NCBI GenBank assembly: GCA_024704175.1
Contig: CP085629.1
Coordinates: 434,001 to 498,000, forward strand
Length of the DNA: 64,000 nucleotides
Reading direction: 5' to 3'
Source: Paenibacillus sp. P25
GTDB taxonomy: Bacteria; Bacillota; Bacilli; Paenibacillales; NBRC-103111
In this document: positions 9,752 to 20,354 of the stretch, in pieces
Numbering within the stretch: the stretch's first letter is position 1
How the letters are laid out: the number at the start of each line of letters is the position of its first letter
The notes under the pieces: model-generated
What the model was told of the DNA's origin: nothing
The model's input: the letters and a program-made list of their open reading frames with translations, nothing else
Database searches by the model: none
Translations under genes and position numbers: made by a program

Positions 9752-10638
9752 ATGAAACCATATCAAGGTAAGCTGAGGGATAAAGCGGTGTTTCTTTCTT
9801 TTGTAGCCCCGGTCATTATCCTGATCTTGATTTCCGCGGAAATTCCGTTCTTGATGTCACTGTATTACTCGTTTACCAAATGGAACGGGATCTCCAAGCA
9901 TATTACCTTTACCGGGCTGCAAAACTTTATCGAGCTGTTCACTACTGATAAGGAGGCGCTCAAAGCCTTCTTCTTTACCGTGGAGTTCAGTATATTCAAC
10001 ATCATCGGAACGAACGTCCTTGCCATTGCGCTGGCGGTCTTCCTGACGAAAAAGCTGAAGCTCAGCAATGTGCTGCGCGCGGCATTCTTTGTTCCTTATA
10101 TTGTCAGTTTGGTCATTATAGGCTTTATTTGGAAGTTTATTTTTTCGAGCGCGTTCAGCTCGCTGTTTAATGTGACGCACTGGGGCTTCCTGAACTGGAG
10201 CTGGCTCGGCACGCCGAACCTGGCGTTCATCTCGGTCGTGCTCGTCAGCATTTGGCAGTCGGTCGGCTTTTACATGATGATCTATATTACCGGGTCGCAG
10301 GCGATTCCGAACGATCTGAACGAAGCGGCCGGCATTGACGGGGCGAACGGGTTCCAGCGGTTTTTCAAAATTACGCCGCCGCGCTTGTGCCTTCGCTGAC
10401 CGTAGCTTTATTTATGTCCATCTCCAACTCGCTGAAAATTTTCGATATTATCTTTACCCTGACGTTCGGCGGACCGGGGAAATCGACGACCAGCGTCACG
10501 ATGGACATTTACAACGAAGCGTTCGTCAACAACCGTTTCGGTTATGCAACGGCCAAGTCCCTTGTATTCGTCGTTATCATTCTGCTGATCACATTCATTC
10601 AAGTGAAGTTCTTTAAGAGCAAGGAAGTGGAAGCATGA
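9752..10638 (+). CDS. ABC transporter permease, MalF/UgpA type (one frameshift)
   Basis: The first inner-membrane subunit of the importer, about 295 residues with six membrane segments. The N-terminal segment reads FLSFVAPVIILILISAEIPF. The cytoplasmic EAA loop, which contacts the ATPase, reads NEAAGIDGANGFQRF and is followed directly by a frame break near 10378 (one C missing). The restored frame continues PSLTVALFMSISNSLKIFD to the stop at 10638. ATG 9752 is chosen because GCGGGGTG lies eight bases upstream. Its stop overlaps the next start as ATGA, showing translational coupling. Homology is firm. Confidence 0.9.
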
Positions 10639-11463
10639 CCAAAGCGAATAAAAGAAACCTACTTATCGTTGAGATCCTCCTTGTGCTGCTGGCTGTTGCG
10701 TTCATGTACCCGTTTTTCCTGGTCATTATCAACACCTTCAAGGATTATGCCGAGATCGTAACGGATGTCGTCAGCTGGCCGAAAAAATGGGTGCTGGGCA
10801 ACTATGCGCAGGTCTGGAACTCCATGAACTATCCGAAGCTGTTCCTGAACACGTTCATTCTTACCTTTGCCAGTGTACTCGGCATCGTGCTGTTCGGCTC
10901 CATGGGAGGCTACAAGCTGAGCCGGACCAAAACGAAGCTGAGCGGATTTCTGTTCTTCCTGGCGATTGCGCCGATGATCTTGCCGTTCCAATCGTTCATG
11001 GTCACGCTCACCAAGCTGGCTAAGGATTTGCATTTGATCAATCACTTGTCCGGCTTAACCCTTATTTATTGGGGGCTGGGCTGCCCGATGGCGGTGTTCC
11101 TGTTCCACGGCTTTGTGAAGTCGATTCCGATGGAACTCGAAGAATGTGCTTACATTGACGGGTGCTCGCCGTACCGGCTGTTCTTCAATATTATTTTTCC
11201 CGTGATGCTGCCTGTTGTCAGCACCGTTATCATATTGAACGTGATGTGGATCTGGAACGACTTCCTGCTTCCGCTGATCATGCTGAACGGACAGGAAGCG
11301 ACGCTGCAGCTCGCGGCCTACAAGTTCTTCGGCCAGTACAAGAGCGAATGGAATTTCGCGCTTACGGCGGTGGTGCTCGTTACAGTCGCCTCCAATCGTA
11401 TTCTTCCTGTTTATGCAAAAATATATTATCGAAGGCATGGTGTCCGGTGCGGTAAAAGGGTGA
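10635..11463 (+). CDS. ABC transporter permease, MalG/UgpE type (late frameshift)
   Basis: Second membrane subunit of the same importer, about 276 residues. It has six hydrophobic segments and the EAA-loop sequence EECAYIDGCSPYRLFFNIIF preceding the final helices. An extra base near 11391 alters the C-terminus. In the corrected frame the protein ends FFLFMQKYIIEGMVSGAVKG at 11463, the usual ending for this family. It begins inside the stop codon of the first permease and is followed after 52 bases by the alpha-xylosidase. It should import the product that enzyme cleaves. Confidence 0.9.
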
Positions 11464-11515
11464 TTCGAGCGGCTCTTGCATTCCTGATTTGTTCTCACGA
11501 AAGGGTGTATCTCTG

Positions 11516-13840
11516 ATGAAATTTAGCGATGGACAATGGCTAACCCGCAAAGGGTTTCAAATCATAAGCCCCGTGGAAGTGCATGATGCGGTTGCCGGCG
11601 AGCGGTCGCTTACCGTGTTCGGGCCTCCCCGTCCGATCAAGGACCGTTCCGGCGAGCTGGATACGCCGCTGATCGAGGTCAAATTTTCTTCGCCGATGCC
11701 CGATGTGATTAAAGTGCAGATGTTTCACCATAAAGGGCAGAAGCGGAGAGGCCCGCATTTTGAGCTTCACGAGTCGGACAGCCATCCGGTGCAGGTGCGG
11801 GATGATGAGACGGCCGCCGGGCTTACCAGCGGCGATCTGAGCGTTACCGTGGCCAAGGATCAGCCGTGGACGGTAAGATTCGATTACAAGGGCAAGTCGC
11901 TGACGACCAGCGGTTATAAGAGCATGGGGTATGTCGTTTCCGACGATGAACAAACTTACATGCGAGAGCAGCTTAACCTGTCGGTGGGCGAGTATGTGTA
12001 CGGCCTTGGCGAACGCTTCGCCCCATTTGTCAAAAACGGCCAAAGCATCGATATCTGGAACCGCGACGGCGGCACGAATTCGGAGCAGGCTTACAAGAAC
12101 ATCCCCTTCTACCTAACGAATCGAGGGTACGGCGTGTTCGTCAACCATCCGGAGCTCGTTTCCTTTGAAGTCGGTTCGGAAAAGGTATCGAAGGTGCAGT
12201 TCAGCGTGAACGGCGAATATCTCGAATACTATATCATCGGCGGCGGCTCCGCCAAACAGGTGCTCGAGAATTATACGACGCTGACAGGCAAGCCGGCTTT
12301 GCCGCCGGATTGGACGTTCGGGCTGTGGCTGACGACCTCGTTCACGACCAATTACGATGAAGCGACGGTTACGGAATTTGTGAGCGGCATGGCGGAACGG
12401 GATCTGCCGCTGCATGTATTTCACTTTGATTGCTTCTGGATGAAAGAATTCGAATGGACGAATTTCGAGTGGGATAAACGGACGTTCCCCGAGCCGGAGC
12501 AGATGCTGCAGCGCCTGAAGGACCGGGGCCTGAAAATTTGCGTATGGATCAACCCGTACATCGCCCAGCGCTCCAGACTGTTCGATGAGGGCATGGAAAA
12601 AGGCTACCTGCTGCTGAAGCCAAACGGCGATGTATGGCAGTGGGATTTGTGGCGACCCGGCATGGGGATCGTCGATTTCACCAATCCGGCGGCTTGCGAG
12701 TGGTTCGCGGATCATTTGAGAAGGCTGGTGGATATGGGCGTCGATTCCTTCAAGACGGATTTCGGCGAGCGGATTCCGACGGATGTGGTCTATTACGACG
12801 GCTCCGATCCGCAGAAAATGCACAATTACTATACTTACCTGTATAATAAAACTGTATTCGACGTTCTGGAAGAAAAGCTGGGGAAAGGCGAAGCCGCTTT
12901 ATTCGCCCGCTCTGCAACGGTAGGCGGCCAGCAGTTCCCGGTTCATTGGGGCGGAGACTGCACGGCCACTTACGAATCGATGGCGGAAAGCCTCCGCGGC
13001 GGGCTGTCGCTCGGCTTGTCCGGCTTCGGCTTCTGGAGCCACGATATCGGCGGCTTCGAGAGCAACTCGACGGCGGACCTCTACAAGCGCTGGATCGGCT
13101 TCGGCCTGCTGTCCAGCCACAGCCGTCTGCACGGCAACCAAACGTACCGGGTGCCGTGGCTGTATGACGAAGAAGCAGTGGATGTGCTCCGGTTCTTTAC
13201 CAAGCTCAAGTGCTCCCTGATGCCCTATTTGTATGCGGCGGCGGCGGAATCCTCACGGATCGGTATTCCGCTTATGAGAGCCATGATGCTGGAATTCGCA
13301 GAGGACCGGAATTGCGACTATCTGGACCGCCAGTATATGCTCGGGGATTCGCTCTTGGTCGCTCCAATCTTTAACGAAGAAGGCCGGGCCTCGTATTATT
13401 TGCCGAAAGGCACATGGACGAACTTCATCACCGGAGAAAGGCTTGAGGGCGGTATTTGGCACGATGAGAAGCATGCCTATCTCAGCATTCCGTCGCTGGT
13501 CCGTCCGAATTCCATCGTAGCCGTCGGAAGCGTCAAGGATCGTCCGGACTACGATTATGCGGACGGGGTTGAGCTTCACGTCTTCGAGCTGGAGGACGGG
13601 CAAAGTGCGTCAGCCCGGATCGTGGACCGGAAGGGCACGGTACAGGCGACAGTGACGGCAAGCCGCGGCGGAGGACGGATCACCGTTCAAAGCGACCGGG
13701 TGACGGGAAAGCCTTGGAACGTCGTCTTGAGAGGCATCGATTCCGCCCGTTCCGTTCGCGGAGCGAGTGCGGCGACCGGTGAGCAAGGTGTGATACTGGT
13801 CGCGGATGCAGGAACGGCGCTTGTAGAAATCGATTTGTAA
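11516..13840 (+). CDS. yicI: GH31 alpha-xylosidase (YicI type)
   Basis: An intact 774-residue family GH31 enzyme with no signal peptide, so it acts in the cytoplasm. It should remove alpha-linked xylose from the non-reducing end of xyloglucan oligosaccharides or isoprimeverose. The nucleophile aspartate sits in FKTDFGERIPTD and the acid/base aspartate in VHWGGDCTATYESMAESLRG, both characteristic of YicI rather than alpha-glucosidases. SGFGFWSHDIGGFE and LLSSHSRLHG follow. The N-terminal beta domain and C-terminal beta domains are complete. ATG 11516 is set by GAAAGGGTG eight bases upstream. It closes the importer operon; symbol given by similarity to E. coli YicI. Confidence 0.93.
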   Translation: MKFSDGQWLTRKGFQIISPVEVHDAVAGERSLTVFGPPRPIKDRSGELDTPLIEVKFSSPMPDVIKVQMFHHKGQKRRGPHFELHESDSHPVQVRDDETAAGLTSGDLSVTVAKDQPWTVRFDYKGKSLTTSGYKSMGYVVSDDEQTYMREQLNLSVGEYVYGLGERFAPFVKNGQSIDIWNRDGGTNSEQAYKNIPFYLTNRGYGVFVNHPELVSFEVGSEKVSKVQFSVNGEYLEYYIIGGGSAKQVLENYTTLTGKPALPPDWTFGLWLTTSFTTNYDEATVTEFVSGMAERDLPLHVFHFDCFWMKEFEWTNFEWDKRTFPEPEQMLQRLKDRGLKICVWINPYIAQRSRLFDEGMEKGYLLLKPNGDVWQWDLWRPGMGIVDFTNPAACEWFADHLRRLVDMGVDSFKTDFGERIPTDVVYYDGSDPQKMHNYYTYLYNKTVFDVLEEKLGKGEAALFARSATVGGQQFPVHWGGDCTATYESMAESLRGGLSLGLSGFGFWSHDIGGFESNSTADLYKRWIGFGLLSSHSRLHGNQTYRVPWLYDEEAVDVLRFFTKLKCSLMPYLYAAAAESSRIGIPLMRAMMLEFAEDRNCDYLDRQYMLGDSLLVAPIFNEEGRASYYLPKGTWTNFITGERLEGGIWHDEKHAYLSIPSLVRPNSIVAVGSVKDRPDYDYADGVELHVFELEDGQSASARIVDRKGTVQATVTASRGGGRITVQSDRVTGKPWNVVLRGIDSARSVRGASAATGEQGVILVADAGTALVEIDL

Positions 13841-13853
13841 GGCAAGTTGTGGC

Positions 13854-13895
13854 AATTCCCCTTTTCTTTAAGATGGAGTGAGAAGAGGGGGAATT
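13854..13895 (+). terminator. Putative terminator between yicI and the histidine kinase
   Basis: AATTCCCC with TTTTCT on the left pairs with AGAA plus GGGGGAATT on the right, followed by an A/T-rich tail. It separates the transport operon from the regulatory pair and may only attenuate transcription. Confidence 0.5.
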
Positions 13896-13931
13896 ATATA
13901 ATTTTAGAGGGGTTACCATAGGGAGGCGATC

Positions 13932-15722
13932 ATGGGAACAAGATGGCTGGAGCGGTTCACGCGCCTCATTACCGGAAAGCTGCGCAATAAGCTGATCTTT
14001 ACTTTTTCGCTGATTGTGGCGCTGATTGTGATTCTTTTAACCTACCTGTCTTACCGGCAGACCGTTGTGATCAACGAGCAAAATTACATTGCGGGCAACC
14101 AGAAGCTGATGAAGCTGGTAAATCAAAATTTGGACCGGTACATCCGGCAAATCGACGATTTCTCCCTTTCTCCGAGGAACGATACCCAGTTCATGGATTC
14201 TTTATTTTCGGGGGATTATCTGGACCAGGTCTACATTCAGAACCAGATCAAAAATATGTTCTATTCCCGCGACGATATCGAGCAGATCAGCGTCTATACG
14301 CCGCTTACGAAGCAGGGCTACACCATTACGCGGAAAACGATGAATCTGGTCCAGAAGCCGGACATGCAAACGGAGCAAGCGGACTGGTACCGGGATGCCG
14401 TGCACAGCCCGAATTTCCGGAACATTGAACCGGTCTTTCAGCGGGGCTTGAGCGGATCGGCCGAATGGCTCACCTTTCACCGGGTGCTGATCAATATTTC
14501 GAATAAAGCACCGATTGCGGCGATTTCCATTACGCTCAATTTCCGCGAGCTGGATAAAATATTGCTGGATGCAGCCGATAAACCGGATGAGTTCGTTGGC
14601 GTTTTCGATGAGAAGAACGAGCCGCTGTACACCCAAGGGCCGGATTATACGGCAGGACGCTACGGCGACTTTTTGCCGCTGGTCAAGGAGAACGGCGGGG
14701 AAGCCGAATATTCCACTTGGACAAGCGGAAAAACGGGCTATCTGATGATTGACCATATTTCAGAGGGGAACCGTTGGAAAATGGTCAAGCTGACCCCGGT
14801 TCATGTGCTGAACCAGGCTCGCGTCGAAAGCCCGGACCTTGAATTTGGCGGTGGGCGGCGGGTCGCTGGTCTTTTTTATCGTTGTGATCGTGATCTTGTC
14901 CAATGCCATTACCAGCCGGCTGAAGCAGTTCTCGCGGCGCATCGAGCAGCTGGGCGAGGGGCATTTTGAACCGGATTATGAATTCAAGGGTACGGACGAA
15001 ATTGCGCATCTGTCGAAGAAATTCAATCAGATGGTCATCAATATCAACGAGCTGATCGCGGAGCGCTATGAAATCAAGCTGAACGAGCGGAATGCCAGAT
15101 TGCGGGCGCTTGAAGCGCAAATCAACCCCCACTTTCTATACAATTCGCTGCAAGCGATCTCGACCGAAGCGATCATCCATGAAACGGATTCGATTCATCT
15201 CATGGTGGATGCGCTCGCTTCCTCCCTGCGATACTGCATCAAGGACAGCGAGACGGTTACCGTGGCCCAGGAGCTTGCGCATATCCGGAACTATTTGATC
15301 CTGCAGAACGCAAGATTCGGCGACCGGCTGAACGTGGACCTGGACATTGCGGAGGAGGCGCAGCGCTGTATGATTCCGAAGATGTCGGTGCAAATCCTGC
15401 TCGAGAATGCGATCGAGCATGCACTCGAACAGATGCCGGGTGCGATTCATATCCGGGTCCGGACCCGCCTGGCGGAGGAGCGTTTGAAGCTGACCGTCAG
15501 CGATGACGGACCGGGGATCGAGCCGCGGCGGCTGGAGGAAATCCGGGCCCGCTTCAACGAGAACTATTTGGAATACGGCGACGAGATCGGACTGAAAAAT
15601 TTGTATTCGCGCATCAAGCTTCTGTTCGGAAGCGATGCGGACCTGGCCATTGAAAGTGTTCGGGGGCGGGGACCGAGATCTTCATCGACCTGCCTGCAAG
15701 AAAGGAGACCCATCATGTATAA
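13932..15722 (+). CDS. YesM-type sensor histidine kinase (two frameshifts)
   Basis: Membrane sensor kinase of about 596 residues. A first membrane helix (FTFSLIVALIVILLTYLSY) is followed by an extracellular Cache-like sensor of about 260 residues, a second helix, a HAMP linker and the His_kinase domain. The phospho-accepting histidine is in QINPHFLYNSLQAI. The ATP-binding region shows VQILLENAIEHAL and VSDDGPGIE. The frame breaks near 14845, in the second membrane segment, and near 15667. The corrected C-terminus reads TEIFIDLPARKETHHV and ends at 15722, overlapping the response-regulator start. It probably senses sugars taken up by the upstream importer. Confidence 0.9.
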
Positions 15723-17327
15723 AGCGCTGATCATTGATGACGAAGAGCCGGCCAGACGGGCGATCAAGGCTTTAGGCGCTTGGGAGTCGCTCGGATTTAC
15801 CGAGCTGCTCGAGGCGTGGAACGGACAGATGGGGCTGGAGCCGCTGACGGAGCATCAACCCGATCTGGTCTTCGTGGATATGCGGATGCCGCTGCTCGGC
15901 GGGGTGGAATTTTTGGAAAAGGCACATGACCGCGGCTCAGCCAAATTTATTGTGATCAGCGGGTATGACGATTTTCCATATGCCCGAAGCGCGATCCAGG
16001 CCGGGGCATTGGATTATCTGCTCAAGCCGATCAAGAAGCAGGAGCTGAACGAGGCGCTGCACAAGGTGGCGGCTCTGCTGGAGCAGGAGCGGGAACAGCA
16101 AAACCGGGAGCGCGAAGAAATGATTTTTCAAAATATCTCTTCGCCGCTCCTTAAAGAAAAAATTTATAGCTCCATCATCGAGCAAAACGGCCGTTTTCAT
16201 CGGATGAAAGAGCTGGAAAGTCTGGTCGATCCGGCATCGGGTGAGCATTATTATACGATCGTCGTGACGATTCTGAATCTGGCCGACGTCTGCGGCAGCA
16301 AATTCAGAGGCGATCTGCCGGCCTGCTATTATGCCCTGACCAATGCCACGAACGAGTCGCTGGAGGGACTCGGTCAAGCGTTCAGCTTCAAGAGCGGCCG
16401 CGATGACCAGGAGATGGTCGTCGTGCTTTCCTCAAGCCGTCTCTTAACCCCTCGGAAGGCCAAAGACGAGCTGGAGACGGTGCTCATGCGGATGAAGGAG
16501 ACGTTCGGCGTCGAGGCGATGGCCGCCATGTCGACGGCACCGGCGCCGCTTGCGGATCTGGATGCTTCCTATCAAAAGGCGAAGGCCATCCTCCTGCAGG
16601 CGGATCTGATTCATATCGCTCCGGTTCATGTGGAGGAAACGCCCGCCGCCTCCCGCCCGGAACGCCCGTCCTTGCTCAAGAAGAAGGATCTGCTTCTTCA
16701 CGCCTTGGATACCGGAAGCACGCTGTATGCCGCTCATGTCCTGCAGGAGTTCTTCTCGGACCTGCATCCGTCAGGCTTGTTCACCGTGGATGACATGCTC
16801 AAGACGGAAGCCGAGCTGCGGCTCATGCTGGAGCAGATGATGACCGAAACCCATAACCCGGCGGTTGATTTCGGCTTATTGAGGGATCAATATACCCGGT
16901 TATTTGCTTACCCGGTCATGCCGTATGAGGTATTCATCCGGAAGGCGTCGAAGTATTTCGATGAGCTGTTTCATGTCTTTTTCAAAGCCAGAAGCCGAAG
17001 GATAAGGTGGACGTCGAGCAGATCAAAGCTTACATCGATCTGAACTATTACGAGGATTTATCGATCTCCTTTTTTACGGAGAAATACTTTATCAGCAAAG
17101 AGCATTTGATCCGGTTGTTTAAGCAAAAATACGGTCGCGGGTTGTATGAGTACATTTTGAAGGTGCGGATGGAGCGGGCCAAGGAGCCGCTGAGCGATCC
17201 GGCCGTAAAGATTCAAACGGTGTGCGAAAAGGTGGGCTACAACGACACCAATTATTTCAGCAAAGCGTTTAAAAAATACGTCGGCGTCTCGCCGCAGGAA
17301 TACCGCAGCGGTTTGACAAGCGGATAA
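15715..17327 (+). CDS. YesN-type response regulator with AraC DNA-binding domain (one frameshift)
   Basis: About 537 residues. The receiver domain at the N-terminus has the acidic pair in IIDDEEPARR, the phosphorylated aspartate in VFVDMRMPLLGG and the lysine in YLLKPIKKQEL. A long middle region of unknown fold follows. The C-terminal AraC helix-turn-helix pair contains FISKEHLIRLFKQKYG and CEKVGYNDTNYFSKAFKKYV. The frame breaks near 17000, just before the DNA-binding domain (restored QKPKDKVDVEQIK). The start has AAAGGAG at 15701-15707 and overlaps the kinase gene by eight bases. It most likely activates the alpha-xyloside import operon. Confidence 0.9.
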
Positions 17328-17440
17328 GCTATTAAGAAGCCTAGACCCCTGACCTTTACAAAAAATGGCCGTCTTTGAAGAAGGTGATCGGCGGCCGTTT
17401 TCCCCTTTCCCTCCTATTCTCATTCCAAGTTGCCGCAACG

Positions 17441-17480
17441 AAAGACCGCCGCGAAAAAAAGCAGCGGTCTTTGTTGTTTT
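17441..17480 (+). terminator. Rho-independent terminator after the two-component genes
   Basis: AAAGACCGC pairs with GCGGTCTTT around a purine-rich loop and is followed by GTTGTTTT. A second, weaker inverted repeat (GGCCG and CGGCC) lies at about 17367-17398. Confidence 0.8.
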
Positions 17481-17561
17481 TGCAGTTTAAAACTAATTTT
17501 TAGTACTCGTTATGTGATCTATCATCACATTAATAGTGAATAATTTTCACTCAACCTTAAA

Positions 17562-17575
17562 TGAAAGCGCAAACA
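17562..17575 (+). promoter_or_regulatory. Candidate cre (CcpA) site upstream of accB
   Basis: TGAAAGCGCAAACA matches the catabolite-response consensus TGWNANCGNTNWCA at all but one position. It ends four bases before the -35 box, where CcpA could affect transcription. Inference from motif only. Confidence 0.4.
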
Positions 17576-17579
17576 ACTA

Positions 17580-17608
17580 TTGTCATTTTGCATTTCCACT
17601 GCTATAAT
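17580..17608 (+). promoter_or_regulatory. Sigma-A promoter of the 5-oxoproline operon
   Basis: TTGTCA (17580-17585) and TATAAT (17603-17608) are separated by exactly 17 bases. The predicted start, near 17615, lies just upstream of the palindromic operator. Confidence 0.8.
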
Positions 17609-17627
17609 CGAGTCAACACCAAAAAAC

Positions 17628-17653
17628 GGAACTGTAGTTCCGAAATTCGGAAC
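17628..17653 (+). promoter_or_regulatory. Overlapping palindromic operator, probable IclR-family binding site
   Basis: Two palindromes share one arm: GGAACTGTAGTTCC (17628-17641) and the perfect 17-mer GTTCCGAAATTCGGAAC (17637-17653). Together they make three GGAAC/GTTCC half-sites about 12 bases apart. IclR-type regulators often bind such arrays, and an iclR gene lies within the operon. The position just after the transcription start suggests repression. Confidence 0.6.
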
Positions 17654-17674
17654 AATAACTTGCGAGGAGAGCCC

Positions 17675-18169
17675 ATGACGATGACGAACCTGGAATTGCA
17701 AGAGATTATTAAATTAGTGAGCCAATCCCCGATTCGAAAATTCGAATTTTCAAGTGAAACGACGAAAATATTGATTGAAAAGGCCGGTGCGGCCTCCTCC
17801 GCCGCTAATGAAGACGTTATGCCGCAGGAAGGGGTGCAGGAATCGGTCGCTTCGTCCGTTTCCGAAGTTACGGGCGCCGCTCAAGCCCCCGCCGGGTCGG
17901 AGAGTCCCGCTAAATCCAAGAATCCGGGGACCGTCGAGATCGTTTCCCCGATGGTAGGCACATTCTACAGCTCATCGGGACAAGGCGCTGCGCCTTATGT
18001 GCAGGTGGGCGACAAGGTCGGACACGATACTATCGTCTGCGTTCTGGAAGCGATGAAATTGTTTAATGAAATTGCCGCCAAAACGAGCGGGGAAATCGTC
18101 CAAATCCTTGTGCAGGACGGCGATTTTGTCGAATACGGTCAGCCTTTATTCCTGGTCAAACCCGAATGA
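17675..18169 (+). CDS. accB: Biotin carboxyl carrier protein of acetyl-CoA carboxylase type
   Basis: A 164-residue carrier protein. It has an N-terminal helix (LELQEIIKLVSQSPIRKFEF), an Ala/Pro-rich flexible linker (about residues 50-85) and a C-terminal biotinyl domain whose EAMKLFNEI motif holds the lysine that receives biotin. GAGGAGAG upstream sets ATG 17675. It is the first gene behind the promoter and operator and is followed by accC. The carboxyltransferase genes accA and accD are absent here. Similar accB-accC pairs are often found with 5-oxoprolinase genes, so this copy may serve that pathway rather than fatty acid synthesis; this is inferred from context. Confidence 0.92.
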   Translation: MTMTNLELQEIIKLVSQSPIRKFEFSSETTKILIEKAGAASSAANEDVMPQEGVQESVASSVSEVTGAAQAPAGSESPAKSKNPGTVEIVSPMVGTFYSSSGQGAAPYVQVGDKVGHDTIVCVLEAMKLFNEIAAKTSGEIVQILVQDGDFVEYGQPLFLVKPE

Positions 18170-18205
18170 GGAGCGTGAAGAACAATTGGATTGGGGGAGC
18201 GCAGC

Positions 18206-19558
18206 ATGTTTAGCAAGGTGATGATCGCCAACCGCGGGGAAATTGCCGTCCGTATCCTACGGGCCTGCAAGGAGATGGGGATTGCGACGGTTGCCGTATA
18301 TTCGGAGGCGGATCGGGATGCGCTGCACGTGAAGATGGCCGACGAAGCCTACTGCATCGGACCGACCGCTGCGAAGGATAGTTATTTGAACATAAAGAGT
18401 TTGATCTCCGTCGCCTTGTTTACCGGAGCGGATGCGATTCATCCCGGCTACGGCTTTTTGGCGGAGAACGCCGAGTTTGCCGATCTGTGCGCGGCCGCAG
18501 GCATCACATTCATCGGGCCGGATCCCGATGCCATCCGCAAGATGGGGGATAAGGCGGTAGCCAAGGATACGATGAAGAAGGCGGGAGTGCCCGTCGTTCC
18601 AGGAACCGACGGATGCCTTGAGGATTTGGAGGAAGCGGTGCGGATCTCCGCGGAGATCGGCTACCCGGTTATCGTCAAAGCGACCGCGGGCGGCGGCGGC
18701 AAAGGGATGCGAGTGGCGGCCAACGAGGAGCAGCTGAGGGATGCGATCCGTCAGGCGCAACAAGAGGCGGATTCGGCTTTCGGCAATGCGGGCGTCTATC
18801 TGGAAAAATATCTGGAAGGCCCCCGGCACGTGGAGATTCAAATTATTGCCGATCAGCTCGGGAACACCGTCTACCTTGGGGAGAGGGATTGTTCGATTCA
18901 GCGCCGCCATCAGAAGCTGGTCGAGGAAGCGCCGTCACCCGCGCTCAGCGCCGAGCTGCGTGAACAGATGGGCGCAGCGACCGTCGCAGCCGCAAGGGCG
19001 GTCGATTACCAAGGGGCCGGAACGGTAGAATTTTTGCTGGACCGGCACGGCCGGTTTTATTTTATGGAAATGAATACACGCATTCAGGTTGAGCATCCGG
19101 TGACGGAATTCGTTACGGGAATTGATCTGATCCGGGAGCAGATCGCGGTAGCGGCGGGATATCCGTTATCCTTCGGGCAAAGCGACGTACAAATCAGCGG
19201 CTGGGCGATCGAATGCCGGGTAAACGCCGAGAATCCGGCTACCGGGTTCATGCCGTCCCCCGGCAAGGTGCTGGCTTATCATCCTCCCGGAGGCTTCGGC
19301 ATCCGCGTCGACAGCGCCGTGTATGCGGGCTACAAGATTTCACCGTTCTACGATTCGATGGTGGCCAAGGTGATCGTTTGGGGGAAAGACCGTGAAGACG
19401 CGATCCGGCGGATGAGGCGGGCGCTGGGTGAATTTGTGATCGAAGGCGTCAAGACGACGATTCCGTTTCATCTGAAGTTGCTGGAGCACGAAGCGTTTGT
19501 GGCGGGCGAATTCGATACCAAGTTTCTGGAAACCCACGAAATTGCGTTGGAGCAGTAA
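18206..19558 (+). CDS. accC: Biotin carboxylase
   Basis: An intact 450-residue ATP-grasp enzyme that carboxylates carrier-bound biotin using bicarbonate and ATP. The N-terminal preATP-grasp domain starts [20 protein letters not shown]. The glycine-rich lid is [10 protein letters not shown]. The active-site segment [14 protein letters not shown] and the C-terminal domain ([16 protein letters not shown]) are complete. ATG 18206 is preferred because GGGGGAG lies just upstream. It lies 36 bases after accB and 23 before iclR, so the three are co-transcribed. Family assignment is certain; the physiological acceptor is not. Confidence 0.93.
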   Translation: MFSKVMIANRGEIAVRILRACKEMGIATVAVYSEADRDALHVKMADEAYCIGPTAAKDSYLNIKSLISVALFTGADAIHPGYGFLAENAEFADLCAAAGITFIGPDPDAIRKMGDKAVAKDTMKKAGVPVVPGTDGCLEDLEEAVRISAEIGYPVIVKATAGGGGKGMRVAANEEQLRDAIRQAQQEADSAFGNAGVYLEKYLEGPRHVEIQIIADQLGNTVYLGERDCSIQRRHQKLVEEAPSPALSAELREQMGAATVAAARAVDYQGAGTVEFLLDRHGRFYFMEMNTRIQVEHPVTEFVTGIDLIREQIAVAAGYPLSFGQSDVQISGWAIECRVNAENPATGFMPSPGKVLAYHPPGGFGIRVDSAVYAGYKISPFYDSMVAKVIVWGKDREDAIRRMRRALGEFVIEGVKTTIPFHLKLLEHEAFVAGEFDTKFLETHEIALEQ

Positions 19559-19581
19559 AGCTTTGGGAAGGGAGAATTCCA

Positions 19582-20333
19582 ATGCCGCATAAAAACAAAA
19601 CCGTCGTGAAATCGATGGAAGTGCTGAACCTGTTTTTGACGCATGCGAAGCTCAGCCTGAATGAGATTGTACAGCTGTCCGGCCTGCCCAAAACCTCCGT
19701 GCACCGCATGGTCGGTTCTTTGGAGGATATGGGATTTCTGAAGAAGGACCACGAAGGCAAATATTCACTCGGCCTCTTGTTCCTGCAGTTCGGACGGCTC
19801 GTATCGGATCGGCTCGACATCCGCAATATCGCTTACCCCTTCATGGAAGCGCTAAGAGACGAAGCGGATGAGGCGGTCAACCTCGTTATCCGCGATGAGG
19901 ATGAGGCCATTTATATTGAGAAGCTGGACACGAATCAGCATGTGAGGGTGTATACCCAAACGGGTCGGAGAGCTCCGCTCTATGCAGGGGCTTGCCCGCG
20001 GATACTGCTGGCTTATTTTCCCCGCAGGAACTGGAACAATATATGGAGGAGACGGAGTGCGGCCGATCGCTTCGGGGACGATCACGAATCGTGCAGAGCT
20101 GGAGCGCATCCTTCGGGAGTCGAGGGAAACCGGTCTGCTCCGTCAGCCATTCGGAGCTTCATGACGATTCTTCGGCTGTAGCGGCTCCGATCTTCGATGC
20201 AAACGGCCGGGTGGTCGCCGGTCTGAGTCTTGTGGGGCCTGCGGTACGCTTCCAAAACGAACATTTATCCGGCCTAACCGAAAAGGTGAAACGGACCGCC
20301 CGTCAAATATCCGCCGAGCTCGGATGGAAATAG
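19582..20333 (+). CDS. IclR-family transcriptional regulator (three frameshifts)
   Basis: About 250 residues. The N-terminal winged helix-turn-helix contains KLSLNEIVQLSGLPKTSVHRMV and LKKDHEGKYSLG. The effector-binding domain follows, with IAYPFMEALRDEADEAVNLV and, near the end, VAAPIFDANGRVVAGLSLVGP. The frame changes near 20025, again after EQYMEETE, and again near 20145; translated in pieces, the normal family sequence is kept. It sits inside the operon it probably controls, and the GGAAC palindromes at 17628-17653 are its likely target. The effector may be 5-oxoproline or a related metabolite, by inference only. Confidence 0.85.
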
Positions 20334-20354
20334 AACAAGTGCGAGGTGAACAGC

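Noticed and set aside
14839..17043. A single long frame that fuses the histidine kinase C-terminus to the response regulator, suggesting a hybrid kinase
   Set aside because: The fusion depends on a missing base near 15667. Correcting it gives a normal kinase end at 15722 and a separate regulator start at 15715 with its own ribosome binding site.
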